Positions 48,109 through 59,080 of a stretch of 64,000 bases of DNA are shown here, piece by piece. Each line of letters opens with the position of its first letter. Positions within the stretch are counted from its first letter, which is position 1. Both the position numbers and the translations under genes were made by a program. Below the pieces are notes generated by a model. The model saw only the letters and a program-made list of their open reading frames with translations. It was not told the DNA's origin and did no database searches. The stretch comes from Atrina japonica (Eukaryota > Mollusca > Bivalvia > Pterioida > Pinnidae): NCBI GenBank assembly GCA_030159075.1, contig BROG01000080.1, positions 1,424,501 through 1,488,500 of the forward strand, in the 5' to 3' direction.

Positions 48109-48484
48109 TACCATGGCATTAATTACTCTATGTTAATTTGTTGTTTGAAAAATTGCCTGTATTTCAAAGTTTGTTAAATGAGAACAAAAGAAAACAGGAT
48201 TGTTTTATTTTAATGAAGCATTATTTTCAATCAAGTCAAAGTGACCCAAATATATTGTAATGAGATAAACTTTTGAAGACTTGAGCTTTGTAGAATCTAC
48301 TTACCAACTGAGATTATACATGTATGTATGTAAGGAATATTTCACGCTCCATCCTCTAAAATACTGAGAAGTACTGGGAGATGATTTTTTTTTTATAATT
48401 TTGACCTGAATGAAATTCAATATTAATAATATAGTAATATTTATCAGATCAAATTGGAACTGTATTTATTGAAATAAATGATGT

Positions 48485-48755
48485 GTTTATGTGTATGTGT
48501 GTGTGTGTTTAGTGTGTGTGTTAGTGTGCATGCATATGTGTGTGTGTTAGTGAGTGTGTGTTAGTGTGTGTGTTGGTGAGAGAGTTTGTGTTAGTGTGTG
48601 TGTTTGTGTGTGTGTATGGTTGGTGAGAGAGAGTGCATTTTAGTGTGTGTGTGTGTGTGTGTTGGTGAGAGAGAGTTTGTGTTAGTATGTGTGTTTGCAT
48701 GTGTGTTGGTGAGAGAGAGTGTGTGTGTGTTAGTGTATGTGTGTGTGTGTCATCT
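48485..48755. repeat. Degenerate (GT)n microsatellite with GAGAGAG islands
   Basis: GTGTGTGTTAGTG and TTGGTGAGAGAGAGT alternate in a loose pattern of about 60 bases. The Thr-His open frame on the other strand is spurious. Confidence 0.93.
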
Positions 48756-49171
48756 TGCATATCAGTAAATATGCTTTTGATTTATTAAGGTTTTTCTAAT
48801 TTTCCAGTGCAAACGTCTGTCAGTTTTATTCAAAACAACTACAAATTTTACTCATAATAATGATTGTAATATCTGAAGGCAGATGAACTTTCACAATAGT
48901 TTCTTCTCAAGACAGGTTTCCTTTGTAAGAGGTTCATATTTTAATTTGTTTATAATCAAGTTTACAGGGTTTTCTACTCTCAAGCAGTGGTATAAAGGAA
49001 GCTGCAGTTAGTTAACATTTACAAATAACCAACAGGGCTGTTTAAGTAATGTCGCAAACACTAAATGATGTCGTCGCCAACCTTAAGATGAATGAAGAGA
49101 TTGAAGTGACATACAAGTTTGACGCGATCATGAGAGTCCAAACCCAGTAGTGTCCATAATACCGGTTTTCA

Positions 49172-49370
49172 GTTATGGGAGAAACAGATTCAACAACTCG
49201 TGTAAGTTGATTATCATGTTTATCTAAATCTCACTAGTTAATTTTCAAAATTTGAAAAGGCACTCGGTAAACCTCGTGTCTTTTCAAATTTTGAAAATTA
49301 ACTTAACTCGAGTTAGATAAACATGATAATCAACTAACACTCGTTGTGGAATCTCTGTTTCCCTAGGGTT
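49172..49370. mobile_element. Long palindromic foldback element, about 200 bp
   Basis: AGTTGATTATCATGTTTATC on the left pairs with GATAAACATGATAATCAACT on the right; TTCAAAATTTGAAAAG pairs with CTTTTCAAATTTTGAA. Arms of about 85 bases with a loop of roughly 20. Confidence 0.75.
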
Positions 49371-49669
49371 GTATTTTAATGAGTCCCAGAGACCCACAAG
49401 AGAAAGATTTGTGAGTCATAAGTAAAGTTTGTGAGTCCCACTGAGTAAAAGGGACTTGATATATTCCAATAGTGTACAAGTTTCAAATCAGCTATAGCAG
49501 CTACTTCAGATATTGACATTTTTCTCACAGAAATATGACTGTAGCCACCCTTAAATAAACACGTAAGAAAAATAGTTTATTATTATAGACCAGCATTCAT
49601 TGAAATTCATGAAAACAATGACGCCCAATTTCAGTCTCAGATTAAAAATCAGTTCAGTTATACAGAGTT

Positions 49670-49848
49670 ATAGTGGGCCCCCAGGGACTCAGTTTTATTC
49701 ATCCCCTATCTGCCACTCAAATGTTGTTTCTCAAAAAAGTGGCCCCTTAAAAGAGGTTACATACAATTCAATTGTTATTTAACTGAATGGTTCTCAGAAT
49801 GTGGTCTCATAAACCAGATGGTCTCTCAAGACTGGTTTCACTGTATAC
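49670..49848. mobile_element. Family A MITE, right part
   Basis: Contains TGGCCCCTTAAAAGAGGTTA and ATGTGGTCTCATAAACCAGA and ends AGACTGGTTTCACTGTA. The left end is degraded. Confidence 0.5.
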
Positions 49849-49914
49849 AATATTTATTTCTGTGCATCACAGATATATCCCCAGTCTTAATCAGTTTGTT
49901 ATTTTTTCCCCATT

Positions 49915-50096
49915 TTTATGCCCCCGGCATGAAACGTCCATCGGTGACATCTAGTGTTTGGAGCATCTGTCTGTCTGTTTGTGTGTCTGTCTGTAATTCT
50001 GTCCCGTCTGTTTATGTGTGTGTCTGTCTGTCTAATTCCATCCCGCTAGAAATTTATTGGGACCGGGGGCATTTGTGTTTCACATACACATCTTGT
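49915..50096. mobile_element. Dispersed repeat with GCCCCC / GGGGGC ends
   Basis: TTTTATGCCCCCGGCATGAA on the left and GGGGGCATTTGTGTTTCACA then TACACATCTTG on the right. The middle is a TCTGTCTGTCTG-rich stretch. Relative of 31815-32112 in opposite orientation. Confidence 0.55.
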
Positions 50097-50663
50097 TTTT
50101 TTATTATTTCTAATACATGCTCAGTTTTAGTAAGTTTGTTAAGTTTTTGCTGAAATTTGTTGATTATTATTTCTATTATAGAAACATTTGCATTTTTATT
50201 TACTGTAAAATCATATATATTCATAGGTTTAAATTTTCATGATTTTTCCTTAAAAAATGAATTCATTGACTTTGATTTTTGTTGATTATGAGATATCCTA
50301 TTGTCCATCATTTTTGTAAAAGTTTTCATCATGATTTTATTTTCGTTGTTTTTGGCAAGAAAATAACGAAATTAAATCCTCAATGAAAATTTATGATTTT
50401 ACTGTTGTTTGTTATGTTTTTGCTAAAGATTTATGTGTTTTATTGGAGTCAAGTGAGTTCTTGTTAAAGAAATGCAAATATGGTCATAATCATGGTATCA
50501 AATTTTTTGTTTGACCTAATTATCATGTCATATGAAATTTGATTTTCGAAACTGATCACGATATAAACTGTAGAATGTTACTGACAATGTTTTGTAATAA
50601 AATCTATTGACACAAACTCAGCCGTCTACAGAATTTTTTATGTTATTTTATGTATGAGGCTAT

Positions 50664-50808
50664 GTATGGTCATACTTGCAATAAAGGGCACCTGCCTTTA
50701 AAGGCCAATCAAACATAACCTTTATTAGCTGTTATAAAGGCCACCTGTCTATAACAGCTACTTTTGCCTGTTCCCTTGAGTGGCCTTTATAGACAAGTTT
50801 GACTGTAC
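50664..50808. mobile_element. Family C MITE
   Basis: Contains CAATAAAGGGCACCTGCCTT and ends GACAAGTTTGACTGTAC; the left end is slightly degraded. Same order of motifs as 5566-5757. Confidence 0.6.
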
Positions 50809-51384
50809 AATATTCCAAATTCACAACAATAACTTTAATCTGGATTATCTCAGTTTATCCTAGTTTTTCACTAACTAATCCCAGTTTTTCTCACTTTTTT
50901 GAATTCATTTAAATCAGAATGTTCACATTAGTTGGATCTAGAGCTGGGATATTCTGAATTTCCCCTAAAGTTCTCCATTTAGCAGATAAAAGCTAGAACT
51001 TGATAATGGCGCTTTTATACAAAAATCTGGTTTAAACATGTGATTCTGTAGTGTGCCATTTATTATCATTATTCGTAATGTTATTATTTCTATTATGGCC
51101 ATTTTTGTTGGTCTCTAAAATTTGAAAAGACTTGCGTTGCTCAGAACCAGACTACTGTAACTCTGGTAAAACAGTAAGAGTTATTGCTCTTTGTTAAAGA
51201 ACACAAGAAAGAATAGAACATACGGTACATAGATTAAAGAAAAAAAATGATGTTACCAAAGAATTATTTACAGCAAAATCTGAGAAACTAGATAAAATGC
51301 AGTTGACAGACACACGATTCCTTCTAAAATTTGGAGGTGGAATCAGTCCCCATGGAACTGATGAGAAAGAGATAGATCTATAAT

Positions 51385-51786
51385 ATTTGTACTGTAGGAT
51401 TTTTTATAAGAGACCACCCAATCTGCCACTGAAATGTGGTCAAGTTTCAAGACAGGTGGCCTCTCATGAGAGGTTTTATTTCAAGAATTATTTAACAGAC
51501 TGTTTTTCAGAATGTGTTCTCAGACGATGGTGGTGTTTCATGAGAGTGGTCTCTCAAGACAGGGTCCACGATATCATGGGTAGGCCTATTATATTCTCCA
51601 TTCAGATTTCCTGAGTCCAGTATAGTGAAACTTGTCTTGAGAGATCATCTTGTCTCGTGAGACCACATTTTTAGAACCACTCGGTTAAATAATCTTTTAA
51701 TTAAAAAATCTTTTAGGGGACTGCCTGTCTTGAGATAGTACATTTGAGTGGTAGATTGGGTGGTGTCTAAAAATGGGTTCTACTGT
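51385..51786. mobile_element. Two adjacent family A MITE copies
   Basis: 51385-51565 carries AGAGACCACCCAATCTGCCA and GAGAGTGGTCTCTCAAGACA. 51624-51786 starts AGTGAAACTTGTCTTGAGAG and ends GGGTTCTACTGTAA in the opposite sense inside. Both have the family A TIR. Confidence 0.6.
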
Positions 51787-51903
51787 AATACTAAAAGAGA
51801 ATGCATTTACGTAATTACCTTATCTTCCCAGACCACCAATCTAAAATGGACCATTCTCATAGTTATCAACCGCATTATAATTAGTACCACTATACCTGAA
51901 ATT

Positions 51904-52138
51904 GGGGTCTCCATGGCTGAGTGGTTATAGCAATGTGCTTTGAACCATGAAGTCTATCACTTCTGGTCAGCTCAGGTTCTAGCCCTGTTGGAACCTAAGC
52001 TGATTTTTGTGAGAAAGTTTGCCAGTTTTCTTGTAGAAGGCCTGTGGTCTCTTATCAGGTACCCTGTAACCGGTTTCTCTCCTCCACCATTCAAAACTGG
52101 CTGCCACCCCCCCCCCCCGGCCCCACCACCCCTCAAAA

Positions 52139-52189
<51 letters not shown>

Positions 52190-52236
52190 AAAACCCAAAG
52201 ATATAACCGAGTGTGACATTAAACACTATTAAAAAT
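51904..52236 (+). mobile_element. V-SINE-like element interrupted by a poly-G run
   Basis: A box TGGCTGAGTGG at 51915, B-box-like GGTTCTAGCCC at 51976, body TAAGCTGATTTTTGTGAGAA and CTCTCCTCCACCATTCAAAA, tail GAGTGTGACATTAAACAC. The run of 49 G at 52139-52187 splits body from tail. Confidence 0.8.
52139..52187 (+). repeat. Poly-G homopolymer, 49 bases
   Basis: Uninterrupted G run, preceded at 52107-52118 by a C run. It sits inside a SINE copy. Could form G-quadruplex structures or be a sequencing/assembly error. Confidence 0.85.
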
Positions 52237-52479
52237 TAGTCTTTTTTGTAACATTTTGATTTTTGTCCAGTAACTTGAGTTTTTTTTTCTATGAAATTTT
52301 TATCTTATTTGATATGTTGCTTTATAGCATTGTGTTCTCAGAATATTTTTTATCATGTTCAACATTTGGCAATATTTTCAAGAGTTACGCTACTTTAAAA
52401 TCTCATGAATAGCTTAACTCTTTGGGTATATTGTTTCTGATACATGTCTTTTTCATACTTTAAATAAATGGAATTCTCT

Positions 52480-52600
52480 GTAAAGGCCGGTGGTCTCCTC
52501 CCGGGTACATGGTAACCGGGTTCTCTTCTCAACCAATAAAAACTGGCTGCCACTTTATAACTGAAAAATTGTTGAGTGTGGTGTAAAACACTTTTCAATA
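52480..52600 (+). mobile_element. V-SINE-like tail fragment
   Basis: Contains GCCGGTGGTCTCCTCCCGGG, AACTGGCTGCCACTTTATAA and GTTGAGTGTGGTGTAAAACA. The 5' head is missing. Confidence 0.65.
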
Positions 52601-52674
52601 TTCAGTACCTGAAATCATTTTAAATATTGTTCTGTTTGGACCGTGGAATAACATCTGCTAGGCCTATAGATTCA

Positions 52675-52895
52675 CTGAAGTGGCTGAGTGGTTGAAGAAT
52701 TTAGCTTTAAATCATCAAGTCGTTTACCTCTAGTCAATGTGAGTTAGAGCCCACTGAAATCTTAGGCTGATATTGAGAGGAAGTTCACCAGTTTACTTGT
52801 GGAAGGTAGGTGGTGTCTTCCTTGGTACATGGTTCTTTCATCCACCATATGACTGAAAACTTGTTGAATGTGACTTAAACACCAAACAAACAGTA
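52675..52895 (+). mobile_element. V-SINE-like element, diverged
   Basis: A-box-like GTGGCTGAGTGGTTGAAG, then AGGCTGATATTGAGAGGAAG, GTTTACTTGTGGAAGGTAGG and GTTGAATGTGACTTAAACAC. More diverged than its neighbours; several small deletions. Confidence 0.65.
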
Positions 52896-52924
52896 CAAAA
52901 AAATCATCGATTTCCGTTACAGTA

Positions 52925-55620
52925 CTATTTCTGTCTTCTTGATGGGCTAATGTTGTACAATGATCACATGATGGGCTTATATTGTACAGTGACCACTTGA
53001 TGGGATTATGTTGTACAGTGACCACTAAATGGGCTTATGTTATACAGTAAGCCCATGAAATTGCCACTCTACATCATAATCCCATCATGTGGCCACTACA
53101 ACATAAGCCTATCAAGTGGTCACTGTACAACTTAATCCCATCATGTGATTACTGTACAACATAATCCATTAAGTGATCACTGTACAACATAAGCCCACCC
53201 AGTGATTACTGTACAACATAAGCCCATCAAGTGGTCACTGTACAACATAAGCCCACCCAGTGATTACTGTACAACATAAGCCCATCAAGTGGTCACTGTA
53301 CAACATAAGCCCACCCAGTGATCACTGTACAACATAAGCCCATCAAGTGGTCACTGTACAACAAAAGCCCACCCAGTGATTACTGTACAACATAAGCCCA
53401 TCAAGTGGTTACTGTACAACATAAGTCCATCAAATGATCATTGCACAACATAAACCCACACAGTGGTCACTGTACAACATAAAGTCATCAAGTGATCACT
53501 GTACAACACAAGCCCATCAAGTGGTCACTGTACAATATAAGCCCATCAAATGGTCACTATACAATATAAGCCCATCAAGTGGTCACTATACAACATAATC
53601 CTCCCATGTGATCACTGTACAATTTAAGCCCACCCAGTGGTCACTATACAAAATAAGCCAACCAAGTGATCACTGTACAACATAAGCCCACCCAGTGGTC
53701 TCTATACAACATAATCCCCTCATGTGATCACTGTACAACATAAGCCAATCAAGTGATCACTGTACAACATAAGCCAAGCCAGTGATTACAGTAAAACATA
53801 AGCCCACCCAGTGGTCACTGTACAACATAAGCCAATCAAGTGATCACTGTACAACAAGCCCACACAACGTTCACTGTACAACATAAGTTCATCAAGTGAT
53901 CACTATACAACAAAAGCCCATCAAGTGGTCACCGTACAATGTAAGGCCATCAAGTGGTCACTATACAACATAATCCCATCATGTGATCACTGTACAACAT
54001 AAACTCACCCAGTGGTCACTGTACAACATAAGCCAATCAGGTGATCACTGTACAACACAAGCCCATCAAGTGGTCACTGTACAACATAAGCCCATCAAGT
54101 GGTCACTGTACAACATAAGCCCACCCAGTGATCACTGTACAACATAAGCCCATCAAGTGGTCACTGTACAACAAAAGCCCACCCAGTGATTACTGTACAA
54201 CATAAGCCCATCAAGTGGTTACTGTACAACATAAGTCCATCAAATGATCATTGCACAACATAAACCCACAGTGGTCACTGTACAACATAAAGTCATCAAG
54301 TGATCACTGTACAACACAAGCCCATCAAGTGGTCACTGTACAATATAAGCCCATCAAGTGGTCACTATACAATATAAGCCTATCAAGTGGTCACTATACA
54401 ACATAATCCTCCCATGTGATCACTGTACAACATAAGCCCACCCAGTGGTCTCTATACAACATAATCCCCTCATGTGATCACTGTACAACATAAGCCCACC
54501 CAGTGGTCACTGTACAACATAAGCCAATCAAGTGATCACTGTACAACATAAGCCCAGCCAAATATTACAGTAAAACATAAGCCCACCCAGTGGTCACTGT
54601 ACAACATAAGCCAATCAAGTGATCACTGTACAACACAAGCCCACACAACGGTCACTGTACAACATAAGTTCATCAAGTGATCACTATACAACAAAAGCCC
54701 ATCAAGTGGTCACCGTACAATGTAAGGCCATCAAGTGGTCACTATACAACATAATCCCATCATGTGATGACTGTACAACATAAACTCACCCAGTGGTCAC
54801 TGTACAACATAAGCCAATCAGGTGATCACTGTACAACACAAGCCCATCAAGTGGTCACTGTACAACATAAGCCCATCAAGTGGTCACTATACAACATAAT
54901 CCCATCATGTGATCACTGTACAACATAAGCCCACCCTGTGGTCACTGTACAACATAAGACCATCAAGTGGTCACTGTACAACAAAAGCCCATCAAGTGAT
55001 CACTGTACAACATAAGCACAACCAGTGATCACTGTACAACATAACCCATCAAGTGGTCACTGTACAACATAAGCCCACCCAGTGTTCACTGTACAACATG
55101 AGCCCATTAAGTGATCACTGTACAACATAAGCCCATTAAATGATCACTGTACAACATAAGTCCATCAAGGGGTCACTGTACAACCCAAGCCCATCTCTGT
55201 ACAACACAGGCCCACCCAGTTGTCACTGTACAACACAAGTATTCACTGTACAACACAGGCCCACCCAGTGGTCACTGTACAACACAAGTGTTCACTGTAC
55301 CAAATCCCATTAAGTGGTCACTGTACAACACAAGCCCATCAAGTGGTCACTGAACAACCCAAGCTCACCAAGTGGTCATTGTACAACAGAAGCCCATCAA
55401 GTGGTCACTGTACAACATAAGCCCATCAAGTGGTCACTGTACAACATAAGCCCATCAAGTGATCAGTGTACAACATAAGCCCATCAAGTGGTCACTGTAC
55501 AACACAAGCCCATCAAGTGGTCACTGTACAACACAAGCCCATCAATTTGTCATTGTACAATATAAGCCCACCCAGTGGTCACTGTACAACAGAAGTCAAT
55601 CATGTGGTCACTGTACAATA
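52925..55620. repeat. 30-bp satellite array, about 90 units, with internal inversion and higher-order copies
   Basis: Unit CATCAAGTGGTCACTGTACA plus ACATAAGCCC. From 52925 to about 53045 the units are on the opposite strand; from about 53060 they run forward. Units with GTGGTCAC and GTGATCAC/GTGATTAC often alternate (60-bp dimers, 53170-53400). A large block around 53300-53990 reappears 810 bases later (27 units). Open frames through it are spurious. Confidence 0.93.
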
Positions 55621-55669
55621 TATTTTTTCTACAATGATGATACAGAGCGATGCAATCTAGAATCAGTAT

Positions 55670-56787
55670 GGGGCGCTTAGTATTTTTTCACTATTTTCTG
55701 ATATCAAAAATTTATTTTTTGATATCAAATGATCAAATTTCTGATATCAGAAATTTTTTTTTTTTTATATCAAAAATTTCAGTTTTTAATAACAGAAAAC
55801 ATTTTCTGATATAAAAAATTGAATTTCTGATATCAAGAAATCAAACCAAATTTTTTTTATCAGAAATATGATTTTTTATATCAGAAAATGATTGCTTGAT
55901 ATCAAAAATGATTTTTGATATCAAATAATACTGCATAATTTTTTATATCTGAAAGTGATTTTCTGATATCAAAAATGATTTTCTAATATAAAAAAATCGA
56001 TTTTTTTATATCAAAAAATCACCTCTTTATCCTGAAGTAAAAAAATTGAATTTCTTATATCAAAATTTCGATTTTGTTATATAAAAAATGAATTTGTGAT
56101 ATCAAAAATTCGATTTTTTTAAGACCAAAATGATTTTTTGATATCAGAAAATAGTGAATAAATACTAAAACGGCGATATGGGCGCCGTTTTAGTATTTAT
56201 TCACTATTTTTTTATATCAAAAATTCATCTTTTGATATCACATAACCGAATTTCTTATATCAGAAAATATTTTTGATATAAAAAAACATTTTCTGATATC
56301 AAAAAATCATTTTTATATAAAAAATCGAATTTCTGATATAAAAAAATCAAAACGAATTTTTGATTTTCAGAAATTCGATTTTTTTATATTAAATAACATG
56401 TAATTAAATGATAGAATATAGATTAGACAAAAACAAAAACCTAAAACAATGGGGCGCCGTTTTAGTATTTATTCGCTATTTTCTGATATAAAAAAATTCA
56501 TTTTTTGATGTCAAATAATCGACTTTTTTTATATCAGAAAATAATATTTTGATATTAGAAAATAATTTTCTGATATGAAAAAAAATATGTAGTATTTCTT
56601 TATATCAGAAATTCGATTTTTTTAAAAATATCAAATAATACTGCATATTTTTAAAATTACAATATGATTTCTGACATCAAAAAATGATTTTCTATTTATC
56701 TATTTCCTATCAAAAGATTCGATTTTTTTATATCAAAAAATGAATTTTTGATATCAGAAAATAGTGAATAAATACTAAAACGGCCCC
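55670..56787. mobile_element. Cluster of GATATC-rich inverted-repeat elements
   Basis: The end sequence GGCGCCGTTTTAGTATTTAT followed by TCACTATTTTCTGATATC occurs at 55670 (degenerate), 56180 and 56451, and its inverse ends at 56174 and 56787. Between the ends, dozens of GATATC-centred short palindromes (TTTTTGATATCAAAAA and variants) fill the sequence. Reads as two full elements plus one half element. No coding potential. Confidence 0.7.
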
Positions 56788-57239
56788 CATAAATCAGGTT
56801 GAATTACATTCCAAACATCAAAGAGCACTGGATAGATTTAAGTTGAAACTGAACAGCATTGGAGCCTCATCTGGATTTAATTGAGGTGGATCCAAAGTAA
56901 TTCCTCAAATTGTATTTCCCCCCTAAATAGTCTAAATTGTTCTCTCAAAACTACAATTAAAGAAATACAATCTAAATAAACACCTTTCTCTTGCCGCTCC
57001 CGTTTTCTGACATGCGACATACATGTACATGTGTATCAGAAAACGAAAGCGATTAGAGATCAGATTAAATTAAGAAATGAAGGCTGAAATATTTTCCGTT
57101 CTAATTAGATATTTATTGTATAAAATAATGAATAGAAAATACCATGTTGGGTCACAAGTGCACTAAGATCAATCTATTTATCACCTTGATCAAATAACAG
57201 ATCTCCAGCGTACATTACACACCAGTCTGGAGTTACAGG

Positions 57240-57528
57240 GGGTCGCTCAATTCTGGTCAGCGCAAGTTCGAGCTCTGCTGGAACCTAAACTGATTTTTGT
57301 GAGAAAATTTGCCAGTTTACTTGCGGAAGGCCCATGGCCAGCTGCGTATATTCCATATAGGCTAATAGTCTTCTAGTCTACACAAAAAGGCACACCTCCC
57401 GCAGTTACTCCCTCTCGGTGGTTGCTGCTGGTGGTCTCTTCCCGTGTACAATTGTAATAACGTTCTCTCCACCACCACTAAAACTTATATAACTGGAAAA
57501 TGTGAGTGTGGCATGGAACACTAATCAA
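57240..57528 (+). mobile_element. V-SINE-like element with a short internal insertion
   Basis: Starts near TCTGGTCAGCGCAAGTTCGA, continues AAACTGATTTTTGTGAGAAA and TTTACTTGCGGAAGGCCCAT. About 80 unrelated bases (57355-57435) precede GGTGGTCTCTTCCCGTGTAC and the GAGTGTGGCATGGAACAC tail. Confidence 0.65.
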
Positions 57529-57544
57529 AATCAGATCACAATAT

Positions 57545-57755
57545 GTTTGTTTGTTTATTGTAACCAAATGCCGGTGAAGAGTTTCAAATTTTGGCCTGTA
57601 CTCGGTGTTTACGGCCATTGAGCAGTGAGGGTTCTTTAACGTGCCGATACCTACTGCGACACGCTACCTAGATTTTTACTGTCTCATCCGAAGGGACAGG
57701 AAACCAACCTGTCGCCGGCTGGACTCGAACTCATGACCGAACTTTCTGCCCCGAT
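57545..57755 (-). mobile_element. tRNA-headed SINE, second family
   Basis: Minus strand carries GGTCATGAGTTCGAGTCCAG (B box) and the body TTCCTGTCCCTTCGGATGAG plus GGCACGTTAAAGAACCCTCA, the same body as 58590-58860 in the other orientation. Confidence 0.7.
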
Positions 57756-57773
57756 TTTAAGTGATTTCTTTTG

Positions 57774-57906
57774 TGGTACTGTCATGTTTTAATTTTTGAA
57801 TTTACTCTGTGGGGGGTAAATACAAAAAGTTGTCATGTTTTAATTTTTGTATTACCCCCCCCCCCCCCCCCCACAGAGTAAATTCAAAAATTGAAACGTG
57901 ACAGTA
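57774..57906. mobile_element. Hairpin with poly-G/poly-C centre
   Basis: GGTACTGTCATGTTTTAATT on the left and AAATTGAAACGTGACAGTACC on the right are inverted; ACTCTGTGGGGGG pairs with CCCCCCACAGAGT. A run of 22 C lies at 57847-57872 or so. Part of the arm (GTCATGTTTTAATTTTTGTA) is also at 34882. Confidence 0.7.
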
Positions 57907-57934
57907 CCAAAAAAAACAAAAAAAAAAATCGTTA

Positions 57935-57985
57935 AAATTCGGCCTAGAGTCGAGCGCGCTACCGACTGAGCCAGGCCGGCTCTCA
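57935..57985 (-). mobile_element. Isolated tRNA-like SINE head
   Basis: Minus strand reads AGCCGGCCTGGCTCAGTCGG then TAGCGCGCTCGACTCTAG: acceptor side, A box and an anticodon-like arm, but the B-box half is missing. It is a SINE or tRNA fragment, not a functional tRNA gene. Confidence 0.55.
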
Positions 57986-58017
57986 AATCACAATAATTTA
58001 CAGGGCAGTCAAAACTT

Positions 58018-58104
58018 ATATCATGTTCCCACATTTTGATTTACCAATCATATTCCCACTTTTTGGTAAAAACCCCTGGTAAATCAAAAAGTGGGAACAT
58101 GATA
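58018..58104. mobile_element. Hairpin element, three-armed copy
   Basis: Carries the same arms as 35159-35214 (TATTCCCACTTTTTGGTAAA, then AAAAGTGGGAACATGAT) plus an additional left arm TATCATGTTCCCACATTTTG, as if one copy landed on or duplicated next to another. Confidence 0.65.
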
Positions 58105-58282
58105 TTAATACATGTAGTTGTCTTGAAAAATTATTGTTAGTTTAATTTACGGATAGGCTACATCACAAATATTGGGGCGGATTCAGGCGCGGCACAAACC
58201 CCTAATGTTGGCAAAAATATGTTAACTCTTCGATTTATCTATAAAACGGTGACTACAAAATTGTCGTTACTCGCTACACCCT

Positions 58283-58620
58283 GCGAAGATTAGGTCGAAA
58301 TTCTGTCATGATTTTAAATCTTTTTTCAGGGGTACGGTAAAATCAAGCTTTTACCTAATAAGTTAGGTCTACTTAGAATTGTGGCCAAATTTCGGCCTAG
58401 GTGAAGATATTATAGAATTACGGTAGAGTGCTCGATTCGCAACCGGAGGGTCGCTGGTTGCGAAGATTAGGTCGAAATTCTGCCATGACCTTAAGTCTTT
58501 TTTTTTTTTGTAAAATCAGGCTTTTACCTAAAAAGGCAGGCCTACTTAGAATTGTGGCAGAATTTCGGCCTGGGTGAAGATATAGAATTATCGGCTCCGC
58601 GGTAGAGTGCCCGATTAGCA
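58283..58620. repeat. 177-bp tandem duplication carrying part of a SINE head
   Basis: GCGAAGATTAGGTCGAAATT occurs at 58283 and 58460; both copies continue through AAATC(A/A)GGCTTTTACCTAA and CTTAGAATTGTGGC. The first copy ends with a mutated SINE head (GGTAGAGTGCTCGATTCGCA), the second with the intact SINE at 58590. Confidence 0.8.
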
Positions 58621-58860
58621 ACCAGAGGGTCGCGGGTTCGAGCCTCGGTGGAGGCGGCTGGCTTTTCCTGTCCTTCGGATGAGACGGTGAAAAACCGAGG
58701 TCCCGTGTCACAGTAGGTGTCGGCACGTTAAAGAACCCTCACTGATCAATGGCCGTAAGTGCCGAGCATAGGTCAAAATTTGAAGACCTTCACCGGCATT
58801 TGGTGACGTCTCCATGCGAATGAAAGATTATTGAGTAGGACATTAAACAACAACAACAGA
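58590..58860 (+). mobile_element. tRNA-headed SINE, second family, full length
   Basis: Head GCTCCGCGGTAGAGTGCCCG with B box GCGGGTTCGAGCCTCGG; body CTTTTCCTGTCCTTCGGATG, GGTCCCGTGTCACAGTAGGT, GGCACGTTAAAGAACCCTCA; tail GACATTAAACAACAACAACA. The best-preserved SINE in the window. Confidence 0.85.
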
Positions 58861-58889
58861 ACTCCCTCTAACTTGAAATCCTGGATCTG

Positions 58890-59080
58890 CCAATATAGAA
58901 TATAATACTTTATTTCAATCAATGGAGCCACAGGGGACAACAAGAGATTATAACAAGGAGCAGTTGAACAAACAAGAGTAATACCGAGGGAAAGAATTAA
59001 ACGTTAATTGAATAATAGAATACAGATGAGAAAAAAAAAACCAAACAAACAAAAAACACAAACCTAAAACATACATGTAT
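58890..59080 (-). mobile_element. Probable LINE 3' end fragment
   Basis: TATAATACTTTATTTCAATC and GGGGACAACAAGAGATTATA look like a LINE 3' UTR read in reverse (AATAAAGTATTATA). The stretch AATAGAATACAGAT through CAAACCTAAAACA has a relative at 56408-56449. Family unknown. Confidence 0.35.

Noticed and set aside
52925..55620. CRISPR-like array of 30-bp repeats
   Set aside because: Units are directly adjacent with no unique spacers, and the window is metazoan DNA with introns.
55220..55680. Overlapping frames rich in CTTQAH and SLYNTSPS repeats
   Set aside because: They are translations of the 30-bp satellite in two frames, not a protein family.
58590..58660. A tRNA gene
   Set aside because: A and B boxes are present but the acceptor stem does not close and a SINE body follows directly; it is a SINE head.
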